Assembly (NCBI GenBank): GCA_021397835.1
Contig: JAJFZO010000537.1
Coordinates: forward strand, 186,001 to 250,000
Source: Moringa oleifera
Taxonomy: Eukaryota; Streptophyta; Magnoliopsida; Brassicales; Moringaceae
Direction: 5' to 3'
DNA: 64,000 nucleotides
Made by a program: the position numbers and the translations under genes. The notes beneath the pieces were generated by a model. The model saw only the letters and a program-made list of their open reading frames with translations, was not told the DNA's origin and searched no databases. Shown here one piece after another: positions 23,140 to 36,790 of this stretch (the stretch's first letter is position 1; each line of letters starts with the position of its first letter).

Positions 23140-24801
23140 ATGGAGAAGAAGAGTCACCAAAAGCTTCATGCTATCATGGTACCCTACCCTCTCCAAGGCC
23201 ATGTCATCCCCTTTGTCCATCTCGCCATGAAACTGGGATCCCATGGCTTCACCATAACCTTCGTCAACACCCAATCGATCCACCACCAAATAACCAACGC
23301 TCAATCTGGTAGTGATGCTACCAACCATGACATCTTCTCCCAAGCACGTAAATCTGGTCTAGACATACGTTATAGAACAGTGAGCGATGGTTTTCCACTC
23401 AGGTTCGACCGATCCCTCAACCACGACCAGTTCATGGAGGGCATTTTACACGTCTTCTCGGCTCATATAGACGAACTTGTTGCAGATATCATCCATCAGT
23501 CAAGCCCTTCCGTTACTTGTTTGATAGCTGACACCTTCTACGTCTGGTCCTCCATGATCTGCAGGAAGTACAACCTCGTTAATATCTCCTTCTGGACTGA
23601 ACCAGCTCTGGTGTTAACTCTCTACTATCATCTAGACCTCCTCAGAAGTAATGGCCATTTCGCCTCTCTCGGTAAGCACCGTTGTGCCTGAATACATTTC
23701 TTTAAATTAAAGAATACATAAATTGAAGAGATTTACTCATCCAACAGAACTAGCCATCACGTGCATTCGATCTCTGAATACCCACTATAGTAACTCTGGT
23801 TTCCTTTCTTTTGGTCATTTTGCCGAACAACTTTCTTGCACTTACGCATCAGTGATCACATGATTCATTTGTTATCAGATAAGCGTGAGGACACCATCGA
23901 TTACATTCCTGGTGTTCGAGCAATAAAACCAAAGGACTTGATGTCATATCTTCAAGCTACGAATATATCAACAGTGGCGCACCGGATAATCTTCAAAGCA
24001 TTCGAGGACGTGAAAAGAGCAGACTTCATCGTCTGCAACACAGTTCATGAGCTTGAACACGAAACAATCTCAGCTTTACAAGAACAGCAGCCGGTTTACG
24101 CCATTGGGCCTGTTTTCCCAGTTGGGTTCGCCAAAGCTGAAGGTGTCGTGCCGACGAGCCTCTGGTCCGAGTCTGACCGCACCCACTGGCTCGACAGCAA
24201 GCCTCGTGGGTCAGTTCTTTACGTCTCTTTCGGCAGCTATGCTCATGCTAGTAAAAAAGAAATCTTGGAGATAGCCCATGGGCTTTTGCTAAGTGAAGTG
24301 AGTTTTGTTTGGGTGCTTCGCCCTGATATCGTGAGCTCCGATGAAACTGATATTCTACCCGTTGGATTTGAGGATGATATCAAGGGTATAGGGGAGATTA
24401 TTCCGTGGTGCTGCCAGATGAAGGTACTCTTGCATCCGGCGATCGGAGGGTTCTTAACTCATTGCGGATGGAACTCCGTATTGGAAAGTATATGGTGCGG
24501 TGTTCCTCTGCTGTGTTACCCTCTATTGACTGATCAATTCACTAATCGAAAATTAGCTGTAGATGATTGGAAGATTGGGATCAACCTTTCTGATATCAAG
24601 CCTATCACAAGAAAAGAAGTGTCGGAGAACATTAACCGTTTCATGAGCAGAAAATTAGGCGACGAACTGAGGAAGAACATCAAGGAGATAAAAATGATAA
24701 CAGAGAATGCTTTGTCCACCCATGGGTCTTCCGTAAAAAATCTCAACCAATTCATCACTGATGTAAAAATCAAACTTAAGGGTATGCACGGCCAAATATG
24801 A
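23140..24801 (+). CDS. UDP-glycosyltransferase, UGT86A-like
   Basis: A family-1 glycosyltransferase that moves a sugar, probably glucose, from UDP-sugar to a small acceptor in the cytosol; the acceptor cannot be told from sequence. Exons 23140-23671 and 23879-24801 are joined through a split Asp codon (G|AT) across a 207-bp GT-AG intron, giving 484 aa, normal for the family. The N-terminal domain has the catalytic His21 in PYPLQGH and its partner Asp131 in CLIADTFY. The C-terminal PSPG sugar-donor box covers residues 354-397, is the standard 44 residues, and keeps HCGWNS, GVP and the final DQ; Trp at box position 22 and Gln at 44 are usual for UDP-glucose users. ATG 23140 is preferred to 23086 because family members start just before the L-H-A-I-M-V-P strand. 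The FASLD-K-R-E-D-T-I-D-Y-I-P-G junction is typical of UGT86A. No stop or frameshift, so it looks functional. Confidence 0.93.
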
Positions 24802-27800
24802 TATGAATAATTTTTTTTTAAATTATGCTTTATATGTAAATATTTAAATTTTGCAACAAAATAAATATTTATATATGTTAAGTATTTTAAATTAAATGTT
24901 TTGAATTTTATTATAATTTAAAAAAATAATTAAACACTTTTATGTGGTCTTGATTTGACATATTAGGCCTAGCGAACCAATTGAAAAGCTTATATATTGA
25001 AGATTTGCAAAACCAAAGGAAAAAAATGAATTTAAATTAGGATATTGTTATTAAATTAGCATGTGAATCTTTAATATTCGCCTTTATATGGTTTTTTCAA
25101 ATTAAACTAAAACAATTTTTATATAGATTTTAAGGTTTAAATTAAATTTTGTTTAGATTTCAAATTATTAGTCCAATTTTTTAAAAAAATTATGAGATTC
25201 TGATTTTAATTCAAAATTTAAGTTGATTTATATTTATATTTATATTTATATATATTGATTAATTTGAGTAAAAATCTTATAAAATTTCGATATTTATTTT
25301 ATACTATTAATTAAATTTTTACATTTAAAAAGTGATAAGGTAAACCATGATCTATCAATTTAGTATAAATTAAATTTTAATTCAAATGAGTTATAAAAAA
25401 TTAAAAATATTTTTATTATTAAAATATTTTAACATAACACAAATGAATTTTTTACTTCATTTCGAGTATATCGCTTAAATTTGAATAATTTTTAATATAA
25501 AATATATTTTTATAAGAAAATTTAAAATTATTAATAATATAAATTTAAAATATATATTTTTAATTCTTACATAATTATGAAACATTTTTTGATGATAAAT
25601 TAAATATTTTTTAATATATAAAAATTTAATCAAAATTTATTATATAAAAATTTTAATTTAGATATTTTAAATTTTTAATAAAATTTAATTTAAATCAAAT
25701 TAATGTATAAAATTTAATTTGTTAAGTTTTAAATACAAAGGTTTAACTGATAACATAAAATAAATATTAAAATTTTATCAAATTTTTAATTTTTATGATT
25801 TAAATTAAAAGTAATAACTAAGTATTATTAATTAAATTATATAATTTAATTATTAAATTATCAAAATTTTAAAAATTATAATTTAAAATTTTATTTATAA
25901 AACAGACCGAAATTGATCATTTAACACTAGAAATTAAAGTTAGACATGGTCATTCAACTCTAATGATAAAAAATTTTGAATTAAATTAAATATAAATTAT
26001 AATAAACAATTTTAATTGGATCTAAAATGTCACAATTTTGCTTCAAAACTCCACCTAAAACCCATTCTGAATAGTATAAACCTAAGACCCTAAGAACAGC
26101 AAGACCCATCAGACCACCTAAAGCTCTAAAGACTCTAACCCGAGACCGTTTGGACTCACGCTAAAATCATGTTTAGAGTGACCTGTTAGACCCCAAGAAC
26201 TCTTAGGACCTGTAAGATTCATTACTCATATAATCTTAAGACTGTGTTTGACCAAGTATTTTAACTAATTTTTTAAATTGATTTTAATTATTATTTTCAT
26301 TTATTTATTAATAAATTAGATACATAAAAATAAATTTATATTTAATTTAATTTTAATAAATTAAATATAATAATATTTTTTATTTTTAAAAAAATATTTA
26401 TTTTATTCTTTTTTCATTTTATTCTATGAATCAAATGTACTATTAATCTTTTAAGCCAGGCAAATTTAGGTGTCAACAAGTATTCTATTACAAAGATAAT
26501 TTCGAATGGTAAACACGTTCTCTCATCTTCACTGAGAGGCATGACCTCATTAGAACTCTAATTAAAAACCTTAATGCAAATTATCTCATTTGTAATCCTT
26601 TGAGCATTGATGAATACTGTTGAAAAGTAAATAAAACAAACATGAAGAAGGTCATACATATATATAATTATTTAATGATTAATTCTATTTGAAATTAATA
26701 GAATTCGGTAATAATTAATGCTAATTAATACGAAGTAAAATAAAATGTCACTGCTATAAAGATTAAGGTTAACCTAAAGTTAAATAAAATTCATTAATAT
26801 GATAGTTAATGCTAAGAAGTGAATTATAAATATTGGTTTCCATTCAAATTCAAAATCTCCCCCTTTCATCCAGTCCAACAAATTTCTCTTGTCAAGATAT
26901 TGATAGCCTAAAAAAATGAGAATTAAGGGGATTTAAACTCTCATAATTCTATTAAATAATGTCATTTTTGATATTATTTTCTTCATAAAAATTAAAAACA
27001 AAAATTTACAATTTTTTTTAATCTCTTGATTTTTTCTTAAAATGAAATCTTTAGATTCATTTTTATAATATTTGTTTGAATTAATGTATATTAAAACATT
27101 TTATATTGTGGTAATTACTGGTAATTTATATGCAATTTATGTATTTAGTAATTATTTATCTTTAATAAATTTTAAATTTTATAATTATTTATTTATTATA
27201 TAGTCATAAATTCATGTTTAGCCGATCTCAACTCAGCCTCTAACTTTTAAATCTTTTTTTTTTAAGTTTAATGAAGAAATTGATTTTTATAATAAAATAA
27301 AAATAAAACTTGTAAATCTAAAAGCGACGTAATTGACATAATGGACCAATTATAATACTAAAATGACTTACGCAGGTGTTATAAACAAAAAAAGAAGAAA
27401 TCTGATTAACATATTATTCTTTGATAAGGAAAAAATTAAATACATATTTATTTTTGTTTGGTTATGAGTTACTGTATTAGAAGAAAAGAATAAGAATTTT
27501 CAATCTTAGTCGGAATACTAAGGAGAACAAAAACTTTTGCTTAATTAAACCCAGTTGTTGACAAATAACAAAGTCATATCATAGATTTAAGAATTATTAA
27601 AAATTTTGTTTTGTTTCTCCATCAACGAAACTAAGAAGTAAATGATGAATAACTTACTTATAATTGATTTAAAAACGAAGCGAAAACCAAAACCCATAAA
27701 AACATTTTACACACCTCATAAAACAACCTCAAATTCTTAATCCACATGGGAAGAACCACTATAAATTTGCTCAATTTTTTAAGAAATAAAAAAACTAAAA

Positions 27801-30800
27801 ATTCAATTATTTGTTTACCTCAACAAGCTTTTTTAGAATCTTAAATGACATAATATGGTTAAAATTTTAAGAATATTTGAGAAAATAAAAAAAGAAAAAA
27901 AAATCAAAGGAGAAAATGATATGCAAAGATGAAGAGAAAGATAGATTCTTTTTAGAAAATTTGTAAAAAAATCAGATTATGCCTCTTTTGAGTTAAAAAA
28001 AAGATTTAATGATTAATATAAGATAAAAAGAGTGATAAATTAAATTTTGAACTATCAGTTTAAATTAAAATAAACTTTGATTAACACGATTTTAAAAAAT
28101 TAATAATATTTTTGTTATTAAAATATTTAAAAAATAATTCAAGTAAATTCTAACTCTATTTTGAGTTCATTTTCAAAATTTGAAGAATTTTCTACTTACA
28201 AGTTATTTTTTATATTTTTTTTAAATTTTAATATTATAATTTTTTAAAAAATTTTGTTTTTAAAAGAATTTGAATGTTTTCGTTATGATAGATTGAATAT
28301 TTATTTATGTATATAAAAAAATTGAAATTAAAATTCATTATATAAGTTTTTCAATTTAAAAATATCAATTTTTAAATTTTTTTGATACGATTAATCTATT
28401 TAAATTGATAATTTATATTTAATTATTATTTTTTAAATATATTCATTTAATAAGATAAAACATAATTCAAGTTTTATATAATGTTTATCCATTAATATAT
28501 TTTACTGAAAGAAAATCATACCGATAACTCACACATTGAGTGATTCATTATATATAACAGTTAAAACTTTTTTTACATTGAAAAACAACTGCACCATATT
28601 ATTTTGAACCGTGAAGCCTTTTTTTTTCAGATAAAAGCACAAGTCCTCCGTTTAAATTTGTCTTTTCATATATTTTATATATATATATTATTTAATTTAA
28701 TTAAAATTTAATTACATTTTAAAATACTTAATTATTTGAATTAAAATTTTAATAAAATTTAAAAATTAAAATAAATTTTATATGTTTTTAATTTAAATTA
28801 AAATTTTTTAATAAATATTATTTAAGATCTTGAAGAATAATTTTTTTATTAATTTTTAATCTAAATTTTAAAATGTATCCAAATAAATTTTGAATTAATA
28901 AAAAATATCAAATTAGATTTTACGTCAAATTACTAAAATAAAATTAAGCATATTTTTATTGTTAAAATGTCTAAAATTATATAAATAATTATGTGTTTTA
29001 TTTTAAATCAATCTTTCAATTTTAAATAATTTTCTATTCATGAGATATTTATTATAATTTTTTAAATATTTGATAGTAAATTTTTTTTAAAAAATATTAA
29101 ATTCAAAAAACTTTAAAATTTTTTTATGACTGATAGTTTGAATTTTTTTTTTATGTTCATAAAAATTTAAAATCAAAATTCACAATGAAAAATCTTTAAT
29201 TTGAATACTTCTCTAATTTTTAATTTTTTTGATGATATTTAATTTAATTATTTTTTTATTAAAATTTATTTGAAGATATTTAAAAATTTAAAGTAAAAAT
29301 TAAGAAAGAGATATTTAATAACATTTTAAATGACATTTGCCTAAAATTTTATCAAATTCAAATTGACCCAACCCCATTAAAATTGTGTTTTTAACATTGG
29401 CACTTTGAAAGCCAGCGAGGGTAAAATAGTGAAATTAATGAGATGCGATTGAATGCAATTCTGAAATGAGATCAATTTCGAGGTTGATTACATGCAACTA
29501 GAACTTAAAAATGGACTAACTAAAGTAATGAGGTGAAATATACTTATCTGCAATATGTTTTATGTTTAAATCACTAACAACATAAGATAAAAACAATATT
29601 AATTAATAGAGTAAAGGTCTTGGTTTATTTATTCCTCTAATTAAATTTTAATTTTTTAAATAAATTATAATTTATTGATTTAAATTAAATTAAATTCTAT
29701 CAAAAAAATTAAAAAATTTAAAAAATTCAAAATGACAATTTTTATAATAAATTCTGATTTTTTTTTTTTTTTTTTTTTTGCGGATGCAAAGAAATGTTGA
29801 AGATATCATAAAACAAATCAAAATTTTTTAACATTAATTTTTAAAAAAATAATATTATGATGATTTGAAACTTTTAATAAAAATAATTTGTTAATAAAAA
29901 ATTATTTAAATTTAAAAAATAAAATTAAAATAAAATGTAAAATTTATTTATATAATTTTTTAAAATATTTTAATAAAAACATCAATAATTTTTAATTAAA
30001 ATATAACTTAAACAAAATTAATAAATTAAAATTTATTTGAAAATGTTTTAAAAATTATATTTAATTAAAAAACCTTTGGTCAAAATAGATAATAGATAAT
30101 ATAACATAATTAGTAAGAGAAAATTATTTAAAAATTTTAAATTAAAAATAAATTAAAACATAAATTAATATAATATATGTTATTGAATTGAAATAAAGAC
30201 CAAGTTGAATAGTAAATTTATTTGATCCATTAACAATTTTAAAAGTATATAAATACTTAGTCAAAATAAATAATAAATAATATTTTATTAATTAATCAAA
30301 AAATATCGTTTAATATTATAAGTGTGAATCATAATGTGCTCATGACATAATCTAATCATCAATATTGACTATATGAAATACAAATTAGAAATTCAATTTA
30401 ATTTTGATTAAATACTCTTAATAATCATACTATTACTTTTTTTTAAAATTAAACTCAATTTTCTTAACAACTTATAGTAACAATAAGAAAATCAGAAACT
30501 CATGATGATTGCAAAAACCTTGATAAAAATCAACAGAAAACATGATAGGTTTTTTAAAACTATTATAATAAAAATATTTTTAAAAAACCATAGTAAAATT
30601 AATGGTGATTATAGATAAAGTCATGACGATTTAAAACACTCATAAAATCTATCTCAACCTTTTAAAAAAATTATAAATCTCAAAATATGATAAATTTATT
30701 TGAAATAATTTTAATTTTATAATGGTTCAAAAAGATAATTATAAAATAATAACAATAATAATTTATTTTTTTAATAGTGTATGTTCCCTCATTAAATACT

Positions 30801-31060
30801 TAAACCGGTTTCTTCAATCTTGAAACTTGCTTAGTTGGGCTAAGGTTTTTGTTGGGTCCAGCCCATTTACCCTCTCACCGACAAGCAAATTTGGTCTGGC
30901 TCAAGCGATACCATTGGTCATGATGATCAGCACATCATGGTCTAGAAGAGCCGAACGGGGTCAACAGTGGGTATTATCAATGAACCCAATAGGAAATTCA
31001 TGAGAAATTACTAGAGAGACCCAACTGTAGCCAAACAAAAAGAAATAAAAAAGAGAAGCG
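24802..31060. other. Very AT-rich intergenic region with dispersed repeats
   Basis: About 6 kb with no open frame of note. It holds three copies of a local dispersed repeat (starting near 25333, 28034 and 28905; a further copy at 61865), a short GC-richer patch at 26040-26230 and a T run at 29758-29779. The rest is simple A/T sequence. Confidence 0.6.
29758..29779. repeat. Poly-T run
   Basis: About 22 consecutive T; could be the reverse of a poly-A tail from a retroposed sequence, but no body was recognised next to it. Confidence 0.7.
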
Positions 31061-31379
31061 CATCACGTGACTGTAGTCCGAATTGTAGCGTGGATTTTAC
31101 GCAGGAATATAAAACTGCAAAAGCATTGACTACGATAAATTAATATAATAATATATAGACGCGCACAGAGGAGGAATTCTAGTGGGCCTGTCTCCTTTAT
31201 TGCGCCCATTGTACGATCAAATCCTGACCGTACGATCTCAGTAGGTCGCCAAAACACACCCCCCCCCCCCCCCCCCCGGCTTAAGGAAAAGACCCAGCGT
31301 CTCCCTCGCTTGCTGATCTTGCCAAAACAAAACCCAAAATTGTTCAGGGAGAAACAGAGAGTTTGCTACAAGGAAAGCC
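31061..31379 (+). promoter_or_regulatory. Promoter and leader of SCE1
   Basis: Just before the ATG. It holds TGGGCC (31183-31188) and an inverted GCCCA (31204-31208), the site II type element common in promoters of plant housekeeping genes, two GTACGATC copies near 31211 and 31230, and a run of 19 C at 31259-31277. No clear TATA box within the usual distance. Confidence 0.45.
31259..31277. repeat. Poly-C run in the SCE1 upstream region
   Basis: Nineteen consecutive C about 100 bp before the start codon, striking in an AT-rich genome; on the other strand a G run able to form four-stranded structures. Confidence 0.85.
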
Positions 31380-34300
31380 ATGTCGAGCGGCATCGCGCGT
31401 GGTCGTCTCACGGAGGAGCGAAAGGCTTGGCGAAAGAATCATCCTCATGTCCGTACACTCTACTCTGCCAGTCCCAGGGCACCATTATAAATTTTGGCTT
31501 TTGGCTTTTCTTTTTAGTTGAAGTTTTTCGCTAGCTAGAAGTCAGATTATTACGTATCATCTTTTTTTTTTTGTTTTGTTTATTAATGCAACTAGCTTAC
31601 TGATTGTTTTGGGACCTTATTTCTTTTCTTCTTTTCTTTAAATCTGTTTTGTTAATCTAGGGTTTTGTTGCAAAGCCGGAGACACTGGCTGATGGAACGG
31701 TGAATTTGATGGTGTGGCATTGCACTATTCCTGGTAAACCCGGGGTGAGTCAGTGAAGGGAAAAAAGAAAACTTAGTTCTTGTAAAATATTTTGTGCTTT
31801 TTGCTGGCCAGCATCCTCTGTTTTGGTTAGTCTTGTCTTGTCAGTTCGTTATCTATTTATTGTTTTTCTAATTTGATGGAAAATTTTGGTTGTTCAATTG
31901 CTGCTGCTCTATATGCTTTGTGCAAAGTGAGTTTTTAAAATGGAGTGCTTAATTTTCAGTATAAACTTTATAGACATCAAGGCTTGAATCCAGTAAAAGT
32001 TTTAGTTTTTATAGCATCACCTTACGTGACTAAGATTGTTCATTTCGAAGGGCTATAAGGTCTAATAAATTGATCGTTGTACATTTCCATATAAATGTTT
32101 GTTGTTAGGAGCTAATTTATTTCCTACCAGTGCCCATTCCCTGCCATAGACTGTTTTCTTGTATTCTATAAGATGAATTGGTTTGCAATCCTACATGTTT
32201 TTCTTAGTTTTTTGGGACTTTTGAGCTTAATAACATTTTGTATTGTGAATGACTTGGGTTGGATGATTAAGATTTGATATTTCTTACCCAAGTGGGTGTA
32301 GGCCAGTAATTGAGTAAGAATAAAAGGCTGAAAGAGGTCACTGTTCAATTCCCCATTGAAGTGCTACCTTCCCTAGAGTGAGGCTTATTCCTGGTGCAGC
32401 CCAGGTCCTGGGATCGGTAGGCTGGGGTCCAAGCAGGAGGAAGGCAGAGGAAATCTGTTGGATACCACAGTTATCAAAAAAAGATTTATATTTCTCTTCT
32501 GAATTGTTTTAGTAGCCCTTGATTGTTAACAAACTGAACTTTTTTTACTGGATCACTTCTCTTCCTTGTATCTTTCTTAATAGTGCAAGCTCTTACTTTC
32601 TTATACAAGATTACCACTTTTGCTCCTTTTTCCTGATTTTATATTTATTCTATTCTTTTAATTTTGATATGTGGATGAATATTATGTTTTTCCAGTCATT
32701 TATCTTACCTTTAGGTGTGATACATCTAAGTCATATCATATCATGAACTTTACTTGAGTTTATTTGATTCTGGCTTCGTACTTTCTGGCCTCATCCTCCC
32801 TGTGTCCTGCATTTAGAGCTCCTCATAAGGTGAATGCGTGAGGGCATAAGGAACTTATGATGGAGGTTGACTGGATGAATCAAAAAGCTCTAGGTTTGTT
32901 CAGTGAAAAACATGATTTCTTCAATTATGTTTCATCATAACTAATACTAACTTTGACAGCATTGGACATTAGTTGGAAGAACCGGAAGATGCCATTAATA
33001 GTGAGTTTATCTGATTAAATATGTTTTGTGGGATTAAACTTTATTTCAAGTAGGACTGTCCCTTTATTAATCGTGGTTCATTGCATCATAGGACTTAAGA
33101 TTGCCCTCTTAATTTTATTTGGTTGTAGGTGGTTGATTGGGCATATGTTGTTAGAGATTACATGTGTACCTTTTGTGTGCAAAAGAGATCATACATAATT
33201 AAAGCCCAATGATGCTTACTGAAAAGAAAAGCGGTAATTTTAGTAAAATATGGTTGACATATGGGGAAACTAGAGGGAGGCACAGACTGTTTGCCGTCAT
33301 TTGAATTCTTTTCAAATTTTGTTGATTATCAAGGGTTCTGACTCTTTGTTGTCATCGATCCTTTTCTTATTTATAGAATTCTTTATTTAGTAATTTCTGG
33401 GTGGTTAATATTTGATCTGATTTGGTTATTTTGCATGCTTCCCAATCAGAATGATGGAGACTTTTAATTCAGGGTTTGGGACACCTGCCATTTGATTGGC
33501 TCATCTGGCAACCATAACTTGTCATGCTTGTTATGGTGCATTAGGATTCTTCTATCAAGGAAATTATAACCATGCTTCTTTTTCAAGTTTGGATGGTCAT
33601 AACAATCTGTGATTTTGCAGACTGATTGGGAGGGTGGTTATTTCCCTCTTACACTCAACTTCAGTGAAGATTATCCCAGTAAGCCGCCGAAATGTAAATT
33701 TCCGCAAGGGTTCTTCCATCCTAATGTCTATCCTTCTGGAACTGTTTGTTTATCCATTCTGAACGAGGATAGTGTAAGTCCCTCTCTGCATTTACTTAAT
33801 CACTAGGCTGCATTAATGTGGGCTTTTCTTCTTAATTTCTAAAATTTGGAAGTATAACAAATAAATAGAAATTAAAGAAAAGAAAAGTGTGGCTGAACAA
33901 TTGTTCACGTGGCAATCAGATGTACTGCTAGAATGTCCAAACTGTTTGGCTTAAGCTTATTGGATAACATGCTTTCTGGTTCTGTTGGCTGGTAGGATAT
34001 AATTAGGCTCTGTGTTGTTTTCCCTCTGTGATTTGTAGGGATGGAGACCTGCAATTACAGTGAAGCAGATTCTTGTGGGTATACAGGATTTGCTAGACCA
34101 GCCAAATCCTGCTGACCCTGCCCAGACAGATGGTTATCACCTGTTCATCCAGGTAGGCTGCCCTTAGGCCTTCAGAAATTTGTATATTTCCTTCTCTAGA
34201 GACCCATTATATTTAGAAATCCTTCTTATGTGTGTTATCATACAGTAGAGTATGTCAAACAGAGTTAAAGTTCTCTCTTCCAAAGGCAAAACAAGTAAAT

Positions 34301-34665
34301 CTCTATAATAGGACATATGTTTTTAGTGAAAAAGGAGGAAGCAATCTTTACTTGATAATGGAAATTAAGACTGGGTTATCTAACAAGATATGGGTCTGTT
34401 CCTGTCGTTGGACATGGCTGTTGCGACTTATATACACACTGGAAAATGAAAAAATGTGCTAAAATTGTTTACTGCATATACTCGGTGAATGATGGTTGAA
34501 GAATCTTTCTTTTTAGCCCTCACAGTGAATTATGGAATTTCAGCTCTACTTTTGCTCTTATGTTTTTAACATCTTAATGTTTGGAAATGTGAATATTTGC
34601 AGGATGCTGCAGAGTATAAGAGGCGAGTTCGCCAACAGGCCAAGCAATACCCACCTCTTGTCTAA
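31380..34665 (+). CDS. SCE1: SUMO-conjugating enzyme E2 (UBC9 homologue)
   Basis: Accepts SUMO from the SAE1/SAE2 activating enzyme on a cysteine and passes it to lysines of target proteins, with or without E3 ligases such as SIZ1; mainly nuclear. Exons 31380-31448, 31661-31744, 33621-33773, 34039-34152 and 34603-34665 give 23, 28, 51, 38 and 20 codons plus TAA, exactly 160 aa, the length of plant SCE1. All junctions are phase 0 with GT-AG ends. The N-terminus [17 protein letters not shown] is the UBC9 SUMO/E1-binding helix. The HPN motif is at residues 84-86 and the catalytic cysteine is Cys94 in [12 protein letters not shown]. The tail ends QYPPLV. No damage seen, so likely functional. Intron 1 has a weak donor (GTCCGT). 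Intron 2, about 1.9 kb, carries a SINE. Confidence 0.96.
32286..32480 (+). mobile_element. SINE insertion in SCE1 intron 2
   Basis: A GC-richer 195-bp body with an RNA polymerase III box B match GTTCAATTCCC (32343-32353), a box A-like TAGGCCAGTAATTG upstream, an Au-SINE-like 3' part (GGCTTATTCCTGGTGCAGCC) and a short A tail at 32474-32480. It is flanked by near-identical direct repeats, AAGATTTGATATTTCTT (32269-32285) and AAGATTTATATTTCTCTT (32481-32498), i.e. a target-site duplication. Not autonomous; depends on LINE enzymes. Confidence 0.75.
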
Positions 34666-36584
34666 TATTATTTATAATGACTGTTTGTGTGTCATAGATG
34701 CAGCTCCGCCGCTGCTGTTGCTTGTATAATGCTAAACCTGCTTTTGTTAGAAAATGTTGGTATTTGGTAGTTGTCAGTTGCCTCAGCTGGCGCACTGCAT
34801 GTTTGAATTATCATCTAGTCTTTTCAGAGTCACGATAACAGCTGTTGATATGTGAAGACAATTAGCCAATATGACTCATTGGTTGATGTCAATTAAATGG
34901 AAACTGTTTTATTCTTGTTGTTCCTTTTTTTTTTTTTAATTTAAAATTTTGTGGTTGCTCATCATGGGATACTTATGTAGGCGGCTGAGCTGATGTTTCA
35001 GGTTCAGCTGCTGTGTAGCGATGTACTGGTGTTGTACTGGTGTCGCAGAAATGTGGCCGCCTTGAAGCTCATTGTTCAGGTGGTTCTGACCTTTTATTTA
35101 TTTATTTGTTTTTGGGCAGAGAAGTTGTAAGTGCTTGTCATCCCCTATAATGTGGACCTATAGGTTTTTCTTCTTCTTTTTTTTTTTTTCTTGATTATTC
35201 TGTTTTAAATTTCACTATGTGTCTGTGAAAACAACGAAAGCCAGAGAGAAGGATGTGGCAAAATTAATGCATTTGATTGGGGATTTGGAATTGGTTTCAA
35301 TTACCTTGTTGGTTCCCTTGTTTAAAGCTCTTGCCAACTGGCTCATATTTATCACCTGATGGGTGTTGAATTGCTTAGTAAGAGGGTAGCTTCGGCTTGG
35401 ATTAATGGACAAAACATTATTAGATTTAATCTAGTGTGATTGGTGATATGATTGAATTATGACTGAATTTAACTTGACATTGTGTCGACTTTGAAATTAA
35501 AACTTTAACTTTTAAAAAATTTGAGTAAGAAAACAAATTTGTGCAAGAAAGATTTTAACCTTGTTATGCTCTTAATGAGGTTTTTCTGTCTTTTGACCTT
35601 TGGGGGACCTTTTAACCAGTATATCAAAAGAAAGTGGAAAATCTTCTCTTTTTAATTGGAAGGTTTTATCCAGGGATTGACGGACCCTGTCGATATCTTC
35701 ATATGATCCTGGTGCATGGGGTCTATTATTATAAACAATCATAAAAGTCCAACTGGTGGATTATTCTAGATATTCATGCTACAGTAATTAACTGCACAGT
35801 AGTCCTATCTTTCTTATTTTTTTTCCTGAAAACTTTTTAATTAAAATAAGGAAAAAACAAAATTTTGCATATGGGCTTATAGTCCATGCACTTGAACAAA
35901 TATCCAGTTGTATTAATAAAATTGCTTTTAGTTTTATTTTTGGGTCTTTCAATCTTAACAACTTTTGAATTTTTTTTTACAAAAAAAAAAAGTACATATT
36001 TTAGCTTTTTTTTTTGTAACATTTTTCATTTTAGTTAATTTGTTATAATTTTTGGCTATTGTCATTTTTTTTCATCAACATTTAAAAGAAAAAAGCATTC
36101 CACCATTTTTTTTCTTCATTGAAAAATGTCTCTCAGGTACATTAAAATTTTCAATTTGTTTTACATGGTGCGAGTGAACATTTATGGCATAGAACTAGTC
36201 ATTAATGTTAAATTAGTTTCATTTTGTGTAGTTACGCCAATAGGATAATAATGTGAGTCTGATAAAGGGGTTGAAGTTATGATAAGAAATGCTATCTCTT
36301 GAGCCTGAAAAACTAGTACTTAGTTTTCTCATTTTTAAAAAATTTTTTTTTCATAATTATCATAATTGTTAATGTGTTTTTTTTTTTTCGATTATTGAAA
36401 ATAATTATCAGTGAATATTTTTAAGTAGATAGAATTTTTTAGATTTTTTAAAAATATTTTTAGGTTCTTAAAATAGCCGTCAAGACAAAATTCTTGATCA
36501 GGATAGCTGTTGATGGGTAGAAACTCTTCAAATTTTTTAATACAGTCATCAGTGGACGAAACCTTTAGATTATAGAATGATCGT
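34666..36584. other. SCE1 3' UTR and downstream intergenic region
   Basis: The first about 250 bp are probably 3' UTR. Beyond that no gene was recognised; several T runs and AT-rich sequence lead to the gypsy repeats. Confidence 0.5.
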
Positions 36585-36790
36585 CCTTAAAGCAATTTTA
36601 GATTTTTCAAAGTTAATGTCATTTTTAGAATGGAGTTTTTTATTTTCAAAGTTGATGCCATCGTTACAATAAATCTTTTCATTTTTAAAGTTAATGTCAC
36701 TATTAGAACGCAATCTTTTAGATTTATTTATTATTATTATTTAGTTGAGGTCATCATTAAAACGAAGTCTTTTATATTTTTCAAAGCATC
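36585..36790 (+). repeat. Tandem repeat, about 42-46 bp units
   Basis: Four to five degenerate units around TTTTTCAAAGTTAATGTCAT and a following TTAGAACGAAATCTTTTAG-like block. It lies shortly before an LTR start, as 3' UTR tandem repeats do in Tat/Ogre gypsy elements. Confidence 0.65.

Noticed and set aside
23692..23878. Separate second UGT gene starting at ATG 23836
   Set aside because: The ATG lies inside the intron; joining 23671 to 23879 restores the conserved junction in frame.
31310..31534. 74-aa open frame over the SCE1 start
   Set aside because: It is out of frame with the conserved SCE1 exon, which explains the sequence fully.
34574..34795. Minus-strand open frame opposite SCE1 exon 5
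   Set aside because: Antisense shadow of a conserved exon; no domain.
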